From Kappaphycus alvarezii (Eukaryota; Rhodophyta; Florideophyceae; Gigartinales; Solieriaceae): 64,000 nt of DNA. The notes under the pieces are model-generated. The model had not been told where the DNA came from. It saw nothing but the letters and a program-made list of their open reading frames with translations, and ran no database searches. The stretch spans positions 496,001 to 560,000 of the forward strand of contig NADL03000684.1 in the NCBI GenBank assembly GCA_002205965.3, written 5' to 3'. Position numbers and translations under genes: made by a program. Below are positions 1-10,992 of the stretch, piece after piece; the stretch's first letter is position 1; every line of letters begins with the position of its first letter.

Positions 1-383
1 AAACAAAAAAATGACCAACAATATGTTCATCCCCACCCATCGCAAGCAGAATTCTGCAACCGCGCGACCGGACTTCATGCCAAACCCCGGCAGCTTGGTA
101 CGAAACTCGCAGCTCATTACTTACTACGATCGTCTTCTCCGCCTGATCCCACGAACTCCTTAAAGTCGACAAAGAAAGCCCCTCTTCAAGCCAGGCATCA
201 CATCTTAAACATCCAAGCTCTCCTTCTGGCTTATAAAATCTGCTTCTCTGACCGCCAGTGCGTTCAGGTACATACTTCCGCCTGACATCTCTGTTACAAC
301 AAGGAAGCCCTCCCAAAAAAGGAGGTGTCAGGGTATTTTACTGCAGGAACTTAGAGGCAAGAAGTATTTGACGTATAATCACA
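1..383. other. No gene recognised
   Basis: I see no convincing coding signal here. It lies just upstream of the decayed Harbinger transposase and would be expected to hold its 5' end and terminal inverted repeat. I could not identify a matching repeat downstream. Confidence 0.3.
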
Positions 384-1739
384 ATGACATATCAAAAAGT
401 GCTGTTTGAAGAAAATATTGACGCCCAAAAAGATGAACGTCTTGACGAATTCCTGGAAGAAGACAAGAAATACATGATTAAAAACATGCTGGCCGTGAAC
501 CATCAGGGAGAATAAAGGAGGTGGGGTGGGTCTTTGAAAGGTATAATGGGAAATATCAGCAGGAATTGTTTCAAGAAGCTTATCATGAGTTGATGTTGAA
601 ATACTTCTATCCGTGGACAAGATAAGGACGTATGAATTTTTATTGCTTTGGACCAAGCTTTCTAAGGAAAACTTTCAGCGTTGGTTTAGGGTGTCAGTGA
701 CAATGTTCCAGGACATATTAAGGGATATCACAAACGTGATTACATTCTTTCGGGCTGGATTGAACAAGTAAGCAACTGCGAGGACTAGTGCCTCTCCTCT
801 TCTGAAAGTTTTGTGCGCATTTCAAAAACTTTGCTACGCCTTTCCTGCAGACATAGCAGGAGAAGTGACCTCTCTCGAGGATTCGATATCCGCGGAGTGT
901 CTTAAATCGTTTTGTATGACTATTGTTTCCTTTTAGAGGTCCGAATATCTAAGAGATCCAAACAGTGAGTAAATTATTGAAATAGAGAATCAGTTCGCTG
1001 CTGTCGGGGTTTCGAGCTGTATAAGTTGCCTTGACTGCAGTGAAGTGGCATGAGAAAACTGTCCAACTGCGTTGCAAGGGCTAGTGATTGGCAAGGATGG
1101 CTCACCCCGGTTACGGATGGAAATTGCGTGCGACTTAAATTTGAGTATATGGCACTTGTTCTTCTTCGGATTCCCCGGCGTAATGATCGACCTGAACATA
1201 ATTTCGGTGTGCTCCCTTTTCAGTAAAGGTTTGCATGACTCTTGGCCGTTTCAGATTGGTGCTGAAACATTTGATTGGTGTTACTATCTGGCTGATGGAA
1301 TGTATCCCACGTCCAAGTTTTTGGTTTATTCGTTCGTAAATAACGCAGGCGAGCACTACAAACATTTCTTCGATCGCCAAGAAGGCGTTCGAAAATGCGT
1401 AGAGAGAGTGTTTGGCGTTCTCAGCAAAAAGTGAAAATAGTGGACGTGCCCGTGAGGTTACGGTATCAAGAGGATATCAAGACGGTGGTGGAGACGTGCT
1501 TCATCTTGCCCAATATTTTTGTGCAAAAAAGGAAGGAGGAGTACCTTTATGACGGATTCGGTGGGGTTCGGATGGACACATGGTACCGGGAGATAATAGT
1601 TCGCATTAAGTGTGAGGCCCGTGGAGAAGGGAGGAGAGGTCAATCTACGGTATCCTGCCCAATGAGGTCCCGGACGGAACACTCCAGGCTTACTAGTGCA
1701 ATTTGCGAGCACATTCAGGAAAATATCTCGTCGACATGA
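384..1739 (+). pseudogene. PIF/Harbinger transposase, broken (Plant_tran / DDE_Tnp_4 type)
   Basis: Read across several frameshifts and stops, this follows the plan of the Plant_tran branch of PIF/Harbinger DDE transposases. An ATG at 384 opens an acidic start, then an RRWGGS-like segment (about 500-560), then a helical block ending in YLRDPN (about 790-965). The catalytic core follows: CLDC near 1020, PGVMIDLN near 1175, then DWCYYLADGMYP near 1275. The end has RQEGVRKCVERVFGVL near 1375-1425, and after a frameshift the usual C-terminal tail with H..L and EHIQ. All three expected acidic catalytic residues appear to survive, but the frame is interrupted near 480-610, 770, 940, 985, 1050 and 1434. 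Such enzymes cut and paste DNA at 3-bp targets. The partner gene is probably the minus-strand pseudogene at 3160-4749. Confidence 0.8.
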
Positions 1740-3159
1740 TCGTGTTCTCGGCTGTCTGTGATTCATGCAAGCACTTGCTGTTAATGACATAATGATCTGA
1801 TTTTCCCACTTCTTAGATGACGGGTAGAGGTTTCGAGACACCTAATGATGGGACCGCAATGGTTTCCAACTACCACTAACATAAATATCACTTCACTATC
1901 CAATTTTATCCCCCGTAGCAACACCTCATTACCTGCTTCGCATCAAACAAGGGGCAAACATCCGTGTCTTTCCTTTCCTTGCTCGAAAGACAATGTACAC
2001 GACCAGCTTGTCTTATCAACCTGTTTTAGCACCATTGTGTACGGGATGAACTCCTCTTCTGATGTGCAACTGTTTCTTCCAGTGCGTTTGACAGTGCTAC
2101 TTCTACAGCATCTGTCACGGCCAGGAAGCCCTATGTTAAAGCCAGGTCTGATCGCGATATGCTATATGGCAACCTCCAGTATTACACTATGCGGTAGCCT
2201 AATGAAGCATCTCACCGGCATGCACCGTTAGGTCCAACCAGGGAAAAATGGCAAGGTGCGAGAACGCGTTAATCTGCACAGAATGGGAAAAGGCCTCGAC
2301 CGCAACGCGAACTGGAATTTTTCGGGTCACATGGAACACTGAGTGATAGTGGAATAGTTGTTAGAATCCTTATAGGGCGGGGATCGTGAACGGATGTGTG
2401 TTATGGATATAGCAATGCACTTTATTTACCGGTGTGAGTAGATGTGTCGAATAGGTCTTGGCATTGCAAGGAGTATATGTCGAGCTGTGAACGAGCGTTC
2501 GATCACGAACGATGGAAATGTGACACCAGGTGGTTCTACTTCCTTGCCAACGACATATTGGCTCTGACCTCCAGCGTCATGCTCATTCTTTTTTGAATAT
2601 CAGATGTGCTATTCTTGCTATAGGTATGTTTCTCGATGGTTTTGAAAGGTGCTCCTGGGCTCTGCGGTCACCTTCTACCTCCTGATGCAGGGAATCCCCA
2701 CATTATTTGCGATATCGATTAAAAGGGAGGGAGATAGCAAGGTAGGTGAGGAACACATGCATGGAGAGGGAATGGGGCAAGTGAATGACGCGGAGTTAAT
2801 GATGTTGCAGGTGTTGAATTCATGAGAGTGGGGGTGGTGATGCTTCGGATGGGGCTGGTGCTGGGGCGGTCACGTTGGAAGAGCGCGTCTGCGACGAAGG
2901 GGCAGGGGGAGGAACAAAGCACGGGGAGGAACAAAGAGACGAGCGACCAGTAAAGAAGGTGGCGTTGTTTCGGTTGAGAGGTAGAGCACCCGAGCAGATT
3001 GAAGAGCAGATAGGGGTGCACACCTTGGCTCAACTTAAGTGATGCTGACCATCAAGAAAGTCCAAAATGCGAGAAAAGACGTTCATTTCTGAGACTGGTA
3101 GAGGGGGGAATTGCGATTTGACGGTAGGGCTGCCGGGTGTAATGGAAGAAGAAAAGAGT
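1740..3159. other. Spacer between convergent Harbinger genes
   Basis: No gene is recognisable. A G-rich low-complexity patch lies at about 2820-2990. The region separates the converging transposase and NAM/SANT-like relics and may be internal transposon DNA. Confidence 0.3.
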
Positions 3160-4749
3160 AGTTTACTATTGAAACTCAAACTGCGTCATGTTTTCGCGCA
3201 GGAAGTAAATGAGCTCCAATTGCTCACAGCAAAATTCCGCTAATGTGCATCCGCTGTTTCGGCTAAACGTTTTTGTATGCATCCTTCTTACTGTTCTCAA
3301 CTGCATCCAGGACAACGTTTTGCTCCGACCCCTGGGGATTTGCGGAAGGTTAATTAGATATTCTTTCGCTACTGGTCGGGTTTTCCAAGACAACCTGCAA
3401 CATCTAGTAGTCCACATTCGCATTCGACTCGTTCGCCTCCGTCCCAGTTGAAGGGGATAACATTTCATCTGTTTTGCTTGACATATTTCTTTCAGCGCGT
3501 ATATCTGTAAGACATTGTGGTTGCATCATTTCCATGCACTTCTTGCGAGCGGCTGCTTGGGTTACAAGCTTTGAAAAACACTGCATTTGGTTCCATAGAC
3601 CTGCATTTGCGCAATTTTCTGGGCAATTTCTGCCTTTTTAATGTTGACTTTGAAGTCACAGGCTCCACTATGGATTTATTCGACTTTATTGCCTCACGAT
3701 GCCTTTGCATCGCTTTCTTCCCACGCTGCGACCCCCTGGGCCTTTAAATTTTTGATGGGGGATCCTTGACATCCTCATCCGATTCCAGTACAGCGGCCTC
3801 CATCTTATTGCGTTCCGAGGAAGCATCGTGACCCTCCCGGATGTGCTATCATAACTATTGGCAAGTTTCTCCTCTGTCTTCTCCTTTCCAGGCTCAAACA
3901 TTTTTCCTTCCAGATATTAGTGGATTGTAAAAATTTGTAGCAGTTGAGGAAAGCAAAGGGCTTTCCACAATCTACCTGAGAATCTCTGATGTCACTGTAG
4001 ATGTGAATAAGGCCCACATTTTTTTTGGTAGAGCGGTGGCGGTGTATATCAGATCATCACAAGTGTGCCCTCTGATCAACAGCGCAGAGGAAACAGTCCT
4101 ATACACACCTTCGAAAGAAATACATTCCTTCTTTATATTCTTGACCCTCTCCGCGAGCACCGTTCCCGTTCTCTCATACTTCAACCCCTTCCGCTCCTTT
4201 ACCCGCTTATCTACGAATTCCCCGAAGTTGATCTCAACCGAGGCTTGACATTTTGCCGTCTTCTGCCCATTTTCCTTTATCTAGTTCTCCAGAGCGTTGA
4301 AAAAATTCGTACACACCAGAAGGATCTCCTCTCTGATCCAATTTCCCCAGTTCCCATGGTGAAGTCCGTAGAAACCTTCAACTCGCCGTGACACCGTCTG
4401 TCATCACCCTTCTTCATCGCAACTCCCAAATTATAAGTGACCAGCCCGGCCGGTGCGAACAGCTTCTCGCTTTTCTGTGCGCGCAAAAGGTGGGAACTAT
4501 TGCGCAGTCTACACGGAAGCATCAACCAGAAGAGGTCTCACATAGAATCGTTTCGTAAACCAGAATTACAGGTACCAGTAGAAGTCCTGTGCAGGCTACA
4601 GCTGAAGAGAGTGGATTGCACATAACGGTAGGGGAGGCTATAGAGGCGGCGAAAGGGACGCGATATTTTCTACTCTCCTGCAAGGCAGAAATTTCACAGC
4701 GAAATTGAGTATGGGTCGCGAGTTTGGGTGCCATAGTAAAGTGCGTCAT
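3160..4749 (-). pseudogene. NAM/Myb-SANT-like partner protein of a Harbinger element, decayed
   Basis: Read on the minus strand across many frameshifts, this resembles the NAM-associated, SANT-like proteins that accompany plant-type PIF/Harbinger transposases. An early block reads VSTDFTMGTG...FWCVRIFSTLW (about 4290-4400), like the (S/T)xDxxxGTxQxxxxFWxRI core of the family. A middle block reads CDDLIY and, in another frame, KPFAFLNCYKFL (about 3930-4110). Then comes GPGGRSVGRKRCKG (about 3690-3735), matching the GRPxGxKxAK signature, and a basic Lys/Arg-rich tail. These proteins bind DNA and help recruit the transposase. The gene faces the transposase at 384-1739. No full frame survives, so this is a fossil. 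The N-terminal 300 bases are not clearly alignable. Confidence 0.5.
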
Positions 4750-4808
4750 GTACCGAAGAGAGGGGAAGCGCGTTATGGATATCGAGGAGCATTTGAACTC
4801 TTCGAGGT

Positions 4809-4834
4809 GCGCGGGAACGGGAATGCGCGGGAAC
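4809..4834. promoter_or_regulatory. Two E2F-like GCGCGGGAAC motifs
   Basis: GCGCGGGAAC occurs at 4809-4818 and again at 4825-4834, just upstream of the minus-strand NAM/SANT-like relic. The core matches the E2F/DP consensus TTTSSCGC read from either strand. GCGGGAAC also precedes the SANT-like genes near 8975 and 31658. Regulatory function is inferred from position and motif only. Confidence 0.4.
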
Positions 4835-5068
4835 GAGATGTACTCGTCGGCTGGTTCATCGGGGATACTGTCTCTGTTTCACCGTTGGCGGTAAGCTTCT
4901 GTGCATGTTGACAATGCATTTGTCGAGGGGCCAAACGCCTGGAAACTGGGGCCAAATAGCGGGTTGTTTGGCCCCCGTCGTGCAGGGTGTCAAACGCTTC
5001 GTGTCAACTATTGAAATTTCAATTTTTCGAGTGGGAATTTTTTTACGGTTCAAGTTCAATTTGTAATG

Positions 5069-5183
5069 TTTTGACGGCTTCCCGCCAATCCTTTACATTG
5101 TAAGCCTTTACCCATATCACGAAATCCCTCAGAGAACAGCTGACCATATTTTTCATGGATTAAAAACACCCCAAATTTCCCCC
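5069..5183 (-). repeat. Dispersed repeat shared with 35104-35216
   Basis: About 115 bases match 35104-35216 with scattered differences. They share TTTACATTGTAAGCCTTTAC, CAGCTGACCATATTTTTCAT and ATTAAAAACACCCCAAA. At the second site the match begins three bases after the stop codon of a reverse transcriptase relic, so it is probably that element's 3' untranslated end. Here it stands alone. Strand is uncertain. Confidence 0.6.
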
Positions 5184-5371
5184 AGTTCAAAATTTGTACT
5201 TGGCCCCTACAGAGGGCGTCGAGTGGAGATACCCTTACAGTAATAGAAATGAAGAAACGGAGGAAATCAGAGCAAGTTTGCATATGTACTATTTTTTTTA
5301 CAGTGCAGTAGTGTTATAGACTATTCCTTCATAAATTCGCTGTTTTTTATAGAGTTGAGCGGTAACTCTGT

Positions 5372-5393
5372 TACTGTACTGTACAGTACAGTA
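5372..5393. repeat. 22-bp perfect palindrome of TACTG/TACAG units
   Basis: The sequence is TACTGTACTG followed by its mirror complement, a perfect 22-bp dyad, about 340 bp upstream of the P450 ATG. The same TACAGTACTGTA core recurs in other spacers of the window (see findings). Confidence 0.8.
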
Positions 5394-5735
5394 CATTACA
5401 GAAAGTCAACATTTTTGCATGCACGGTGCTTGCCTGTTGTTTTCTGCCAAACAGAGGACCCAAATGTGTACCCCAAGACCACATTTTGGCCCAGCACCAA
5501 AATGTCTTGTACGGAAATATTGTAATTAACGTACCTTGCAGCCGTGTTTCCTCGGATATCTCGTTTGGGGATGTCTGCAGTATGAAACGCCCAAGTGTCT
5601 ACTAAACGGCCGATTTACGCCCACCGCCTCCGTTCGCAGAATCGTGCTCCAGTATTTTACGCTCTCCTGCTACCCAAGCATAGCAACACGGTTGCGAGCG
5701 CTGCGCTGTCCTGCACCGTCTCGTCACAGAAGAAC

Positions 5736-7094
5736 ATGGGTGAAAGATCACCCCCTGGATCATCTGGCCTGCCCATCATTGGTGAAACACCAGCGTTCCT
5801 TCGTGACGTTTTCGGCTTCTGCAATGATCGAATTCGTCACTATGGTCCTGTTTTCCGCACCCATCTCTTATCTTTGCCAACAGTCATGATTTGTTCCTTT
5901 GAATCCACCCTTCGTGTTCTCTCCTCCGATGGCCAATCCTCACCCCTGCAGGCTGCACCCGCTTACTCAGAATTTCTCAGCGATGTGTACCCTAAGCCAA
6001 ACCTGCTCACCAGCAACGAGGCGTCGCCAACAAGGAAAATCGCCTCAGGTTTCCTGCCGTCGCTGTCTGGGCCTGCTCTCGTTTATTACAAGGCTGGTGC
6101 TGAGACTGTCGTTCAGAAACACATTCAGGGGCTTCGCTTGCGTATTGGTAACAGTCCAAGTAGTGTAGTAGCTTTGCGTCCATATGCATTCTTCAAGACC
6201 ATGTGTGAGGAAACAACTATTCGAATTGTGCTGGGTCCTATAGAACCAGGATTGTACAAACGCATACAGCAGCTCTGCAGTGATCATTTCAACGGAGTAG
6301 TGGCCGTACCAGTCTCTGTCAGTATTTTTGGGCGCCAGACAGCACGCGCAAAAGGAGTTCGCGGATTCAAACAACTTGAGGAGATTTTGGCAAACCTTGT
6401 GCGAACAAGGGCGACACTGAGTGCGTCGAGGAAGGAATGCGTCATGGATGTCGTGATTGAAAGTTTACGAGAAAAGGACACACTGACTGCGGAGTTAATC
6501 GATCACGTGGTGCAGTTCCTCTTGGTGCTATTGTCGAAGGCAATCCCAAAGTCATTAGCGAGCGCCCTTGCAAGCACGGTGAGGGAGGGGTCGAAAGATA
6601 GAGAGCGGTGGGAAATGCTGGCAGGCCATCGTCCAGAACCAGCAGTGTTAGAAGTCTTAAGGCTGTGGCCACCAATGATGGGGGGGATGCGAACTTTAGG
6701 GGGTGAAAATGTAGAAATCGGGGATCATGTGATCAGCGGACGTTGTCGGGTATGGTACTCAATATGGCACTCCAACAGGGATGAAAATGAGTACGAGGAA
6801 GGAGCGCAGTTTCGAGTAGAGAGATGGGGGAATGTAAATGGACACGGGTGTCCATTTGGTCAAATTTTTGAACCTAGTGCGCCCCGTCTTCCACTAACGT
6901 TTGGGGCAGGGGCCAGGATGTGTGCTGGGACGGAAATTGCCTGGATGATTTTAAACAGTATTACGCAGTCTTTTTGTCAAAACTTCGAGGTGGATGCCCA
7001 ACATTCCTCAGCTGAAATGAGGTACTTCCCTGTACTGAGGGAGCAAAAAGACCCAGCACTGAATGTAAAGTTAAGAGAATTGCCAACTCCGTAG
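5736..7094 (+). CDS. Cytochrome P450, CYP85-clan-like, atypical I-helix
   Basis: An intronless 452-residue haem-thiolate protein. From the ATG at 5736 it opens directly with the proline hinge (PPGSSGLPIIGE, residues 6-17) and has no membrane anchor. The frame is open 150 bases further upstream but without ATG, so a short upstream exon or transit peptide cannot be excluded. It has the K-helix ExxR (E306-R309), the FRVERW segment and the haem loop FGAGARMCAG with Cys396 as the axial thiolate. The hinge, GPVFRTHLL-type segment and LRLWPP are typical of the CYP85 clan and CYP120-like enzymes. The I-helix is odd. Where AGxET is expected it reads LLSKAIPKSL, with neither the acid nor the threonine, and the spacing to ExxR is short. 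Substrate is unknown. It could be a non-monooxygenase P450 or an inactive copy. Confidence 0.85.
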   Translation: MGERSPPGSSGLPIIGETPAFLRDVFGFCNDRIRHYGPVFRTHLLSLPTVMICSFESTLRVLSSDGQSSPLQAAPAYSEFLSDVYPKPNLLTSNEASPTRKIASGFLPSLSGPALVYYKAGAETVVQKHIQGLRLRIGNSPSSVVALRPYAFFKTMCEETTIRIVLGPIEPGLYKRIQQLCSDHFNGVVAVPVSVSIFGRQTARAKGVRGFKQLEEILANLVRTRATLSASRKECVMDVVIESLREKDTLTAELIDHVVQFLLVLLSKAIPKSLASALASTVREGSKDRERWEMLAGHRPEPAVLEVLRLWPPMMGGMRTLGGENVEIGDHVISGRCRVWYSIWHSNRDENEYEEGAQFRVERWGNVNGHGCPFGQIFEPSAPRLPLTFGAGARMCAGTEIAWMILNSITQSFCQNFEVDAQHSSAEMRYFPVLREQKDPALNVKLRELPTP

Positions 7095-8539
7095 GAACGC
7101 GGGTAAATCTACTGCTATCGGGAGCAATTCCATACTGCACCGTACCTCACGACTCTGCCTGTTTTTCAGACTCTAATACACAGACCTGCCCCACCTAGTC
7201 CACGGAAAATAGCCGCCCTGCATCCCAAATCAGTAAAGCTCCCCAATTTCCCCCCTGTATTGTACAGTACTGTATTATGGACGAGACTGCCCGACCTTGG
7301 CAGCGGAAATGGTGGGAATTGGAAGGCTTGGGCCCGTACGTTCTGTATTGCTTGACGGTCCTGAAGCCACTCCCTCTTCAATTACCTCCTCCCAGCGATC
7401 GCGATGGCTGTCGGCGTGGCTGCAATCTTAAGGTGTACCATTGTGCGGTAGCAACGTCAGTTTTATGTGACGTCAAGTGCCAGGGTCACCTGCAGGACAA
7501 TATCAAACAACTCTCAACAACTTTTTCAAGAATTCTGGGCCAAGGCCCTGTAATTTCCGAGGAGCATACACTGTACTGTGGGTGTTGACGGTGGGCCACC
7601 CCGGCTCGGGGCAGTTGAAAAAGACAGGATGCACTGTGTAAATTAGAACCGAAAACCTGATTGACCAAGCCGCCCTTTGATTCCGAATGACGAGGTCGGT
7701 GTAGCAAAGCAACACTTCGTGTCACATGGGAGACTATAAATTTAGACTTATTTCGTGATCGAGTAGTGAGCGCGTACAAAACGGGGGATAGGGCTCTGTT
7801 CTCGCAGAAGGGACCTCATTAACTTGCGTGCTCAGCTTAAATCGCTTCTGAGGCGGGGCTGATTTGGCAGCACCGGGGATCGATCCGCTGAGGTACTGTA
7901 GGGCTCGTTGATGACGTGGTAGATGGCAGATTTCTTGGACACGGTGCTCGCTTCACGGGCGAGGTTCGGAGCCAGGATGTCACGGGCGAGGTTCGGAGCC
8001 AGGATGTTCGCCGGCGGAAAGTCAGGGCATTTGCTCATCAGCCAAGGAAACGTTGCAATTCCGCTACCTTAAAGCCTCCTGCGGTGGTGATATGGAGCTT
8101 ATCGCGTCGCACAAGGATGTCCAACCCATATTTGCATGTCCATGTCTGGTAGCCAAGCAGCGGGTACAAATCCGCGCAGGGGCAGAGGAAAGGTGTGGTT
8201 TCAAATTTGCGCACCACAGAAACCGTTTAGCGTAACCCTTTCTCTGTTTGGAGGGCGTTCTGAGTGTTTCAAAGGGGATTTCCAGTTGAGAGGGCAGTCA
8301 CAGGACTAGCGGATCTACAGATGATTCCGTCATCAGGTGTCCGCGGGCGGATCATTAAACTACCAACTGGCCGGGAGGGTGGGAGAGGTGACATTTTATA
8401 CTGTACAACAGTTGAACAATATTTTACTCATCTGTCATTTCAAGCGTACAGTACAGTACTGTATACATATGTACGTACACTAGGAAACTTTCCTTTATTG
8501 AGTACAGTATCTATCGTGTACACTGCAGGTCTGACAATA
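7095..8539. other. Spacer, no gene recognised
   Basis: No protein family is recognisable. It holds a 27-bp tandem duplication (7954-8007) and TACAGTACTGTA dyads at about 7263-7275 and 8446-8466. Short open frames on both strands look spurious. The minus-strand frame at 7832-8038 only vaguely resembles a helix-turn-helix and I do not call it. Confidence 0.4.
7954..8007. repeat. Tandem duplication, 2 x 27 bp
   Basis: The unit starting CACGGGCGAGGTTCGGAGCC occurs twice back to back with no mismatch (7954-7980 and 7981-8007). Its length is a multiple of three, so a frame across it stays open on both strands. Confidence 0.9.
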
Positions 8540-8760
8540 CGGCTAAAAACTAACCGCATGTTCCACGTCAGGCACGTGCAGTGGGGCTCGCGATAGAATC
8601 GCCATTGCAACAGACGTCTGCGGATCACTCCTTCGGTTGTGTTACACTTCTCTGCGATGGGCGGGATGAAGTCTTCCAGAAACAGAATAGAGGCGAGGGA
8701 TGCCTGACCGCCTATTAAAATCAAGATGCTGTAGTAAACAGAACCCGTCAACGTTTTAGT
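8540..8760 (-). pseudogene. C-terminal tail fragment of the RT-nuclease family
   Basis: The minus strand encodes a tail with an F(I/V)PxIAEKCNT..GVIRRRLLQW pattern. It parallels the end of the reverse transcriptase pseudogene at 35310-35470 (FVLRVARKYYT..ATIRTRIYQR), and the DNA around CACGTGCAGTGGG is shared by both sites. Only the last 70 or so residues remain. The call rests on similarity to the other copy in this window. Confidence 0.35.
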
Positions 8761-8970
8761 CCAAATACTTTACAACAGATCTCTATACCAAATAGAGTGT
8801 ACAATTGAGACCTCGCGCCCGCACTTTTGAGCTAAAAAACCACAGGTCTTGAGAAATAAAAATTACACTAGCAGCACTTTCACAAAATTCTACTTCCGCT
8901 CGTGGCTCGGTGACAGTCCTGGCCGAAATATGCCCAGTTTGTCACGCGGAGCCCGCCATGAGTAACACAT

Positions 8971-8981
8971 TTTGGCGGGAA
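8971..8981 (+). promoter_or_regulatory. E2F-like site TTTGGCGGGAA
   Basis: TTTGGCGGGAA matches the E2F/DP consensus TTTSSCGCS closely. It lies about 50 bp upstream of the first ATG (9032) of the SANT-like pseudogene. Function is inferred. Confidence 0.45.
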
Positions 8982-9031
8982 CCTCCCTCTCTCTACCTCG
9001 ACCAGAGGTCAACGACCAGACACCCAATACT

Positions 9032-9900
9032 ATGACGGCCAGTGTTACCCCTTCTTCCTCTGCACCACAATCTTTCGTCGCGCAACCGGTCCCTTCCGCT
9101 GCACCACACACAATGACGGCAGTCGTTCCCGACCTTTCATCGACGGCAACCGCTCCCGTCTCTTCACATGCCGAAGATGAACGTTGAAACAACAACGCTC
9201 GTCGCTCCAAATATACTGCTACAGAGGACCTCATAATTGTTCGAGAGGTTGCAATGGCAAAAGCTGACGTTGCTCCGTATGGGCAGACAAGAGCTCGTCA
9301 TCAAACTGTCGCTGACCGCTGCAACGAGAATGACAACATGACTTGCAAAGTCATCTGGAAGCAGTGTTCACACCGGTATGACCGTCTCCAAGAGGCCTTT
9401 GACAATGAATACGGACTCATCACCTTGCGTTCTGGCATTGCTGGTGGCGAGCTCAGTGGACTAAAAGGGCTTCTTGCTCAAATGCGAGAGGCCAAGAACG
9501 ATTTGACGAAGGAGAAGAACGCAAAGAAGGAGGTAAAGCCAAGGGAGACGACGAAACGGAGAATATAAGAAGATATTTACTCACTGCATCCGGTTCCCGC
9601 AAAAAAGCTGTCGCCCGACTACAGACGCGACGAAGAAGATTCTGCAAGCGACTCCGGAATTAGTCACGAGATGAAGAGTATCAGGCGAAAAAACAACATA
9701 GAATCAATTTTTGGTGAATTTGACGCGTTTGGGGAGTCTCTGAAAGAATAGGACTTGGCGAAAAACGGTCTGGAGCGTGAGCAGGCGCTTTTGAGCGCCG
9801 TAAGTTCGACAATGAGAAAGAAGAGCTTTCCAAAGACCAAGAAGGGCTTCACCCAGTGCGTGAAGAGAACAAAGAGATGTAACTAAAGAAATTGCAGGTT
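9032..9900 (+). pseudogene. Myb/SANT-like partner gene of Harbinger pair 2, broken
   Basis: After a Ser/Pro/Ala-rich start (ATG at 9032) and a stop at 9185, the frame continues into RRSKYTATEDLIIVREV...VAPYG (about 9205-9290). It then runs on to IWKQCSHRYDRL (about 9350-9385), the helix pattern of Myb/SANT-like DNA-binding proteins. The rest is Glu/Lys-rich coiled coil (REAKNDLTKEKN, and in other frames ESLKE and ENKEM..LKKLQVLL). A coiled coil ending is usual for these partners, which bring the transposase to the transposon ends. Stops at about 9185, 9566 and 9750 and frame changes after 9780 disable it. It faces the transposase at 9956-10992, the arrangement seen in all three Harbinger loci here. 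Confidence 0.65.
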
Positions 9901-9955
9901 TTACTCGGCGCTTTTCAATCGCAGCAAAAGTAGGCCGAATTGAGTTTTTCGTACC

Positions 9956-10992
9956 TTAGCGATGCATCGAAATTTCGGAGACAACCCGAGAATCCGTCTG
10001 GCTTCTCCCCTCTGAGGGCAGCTTTAAGATTTGCTCCCGATCCTCCGCTCGATCTTTAATCTCTTGATTACGCATGCTGAGGTACTCTTTCAAGGATAGT
10101 GGTGCGCAGTCAAAGTACTGTGCTATTTGGTTCGGGTAAATGCAGTTCCGGCAGTTGCTAATAAGCATGAAACAGAGGAATAATAACCCTAGGGGGCTTT
10201 TGATGAGCTTCATCTTTCTCTTTAAGCCACCATCGTAAAATGCATCTTTACCTCCTCGAGTGTCTACTCCACTTTGATTTGAGTAGAAGACATATATCTG
10301 TTAAATGCTTTTCGCGCCTCAATTAAGGCAGAACCCTGAAATGGAACTTCTTGAAAACATCTGCGGTTGTAACCATCATCTCTGTAGATTTAGTACTACC
10401 GACCTGAAGCAAAGATGAAAGTAACGCGTCAAGTTCGCTTTGTCTATACAGTGTCTGATCATGATGCAGCCTTTCGATACGACCACAAGCATGTAGAATA
10501 AGACCATCTGGCGCATTGATAGCTCGATATTTGAGCTTATGCTTGCGCTTGTGTCCATTGAACACGACAGGTTGACTTCTGTTACCCTTCGATCTAGCAA
10601 TTCCAATAACGGTTTCGTCGATGAAGCCGACACAGCTTGGCAACCCGTGCGACTTTGCGCATGTATCGCACTCGTGTAGCGCGCCACGCTCTGTGATAGA
10701 AAGGACGTACACATACTATGGAGGTTCCACATTCTATCTAAAGCCTACTACTAGATCTCAGACAAGTGTGGTCTTAGTTTGCCACTAAATCTACCCAACG
10801 AGCTGGCGAAGCCATGCGGCGGAGCACAAAACAGGTCGTGAGTATCGGATTGTCGCCGTAACGATTTCGCGTCGTGTTTGTCTCGACGCTAGGCCATGCG
10901 ATTGCGGCTACCATGCGCTGAACATACCGTTTGCTGATGTCTAAATTAAAAAAAATTAATTTCTCCGGTACAATTTTACTGAATACCAACAC
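9956..10992 (-). pseudogene. PIF/Harbinger (HARBI1-like) transposase, broken
   Basis: Minus-strand pieces line up with the DDE_Tnp_4/HARBI1 fold. The N-terminal part has TCFVLRRMASPARWVDL (about 10795-10845). After a frameshift and three stops comes GRFSGKLRPHLSEI. The core has GFIDETV with the first Asp (about 10610-10630), then NGHKRKHKLKYRAINAPDGL (about 10505-10565) and GRIERLHHD with the second Asp. The third acidic residue lies in ARKAFNRYMSSTQIKVE (about 10285-10335), where a stop follows directly. The C-terminal part reads NCIYPNQIAQYF...SLKEYL (about 10080-10150). At least four frame breaks make it non-functional. It converges on the SANT-like gene at 9032-9900. Confidence 0.8.

Noticed and set aside
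5595..5735. GTG-started N-terminal extension of the P450
   Set aside because: No ATG is present and a stop lies just upstream at 5583. The proline hinge directly follows the ATG at 5736, so that start was chosen, although an upstream exon remains possible.
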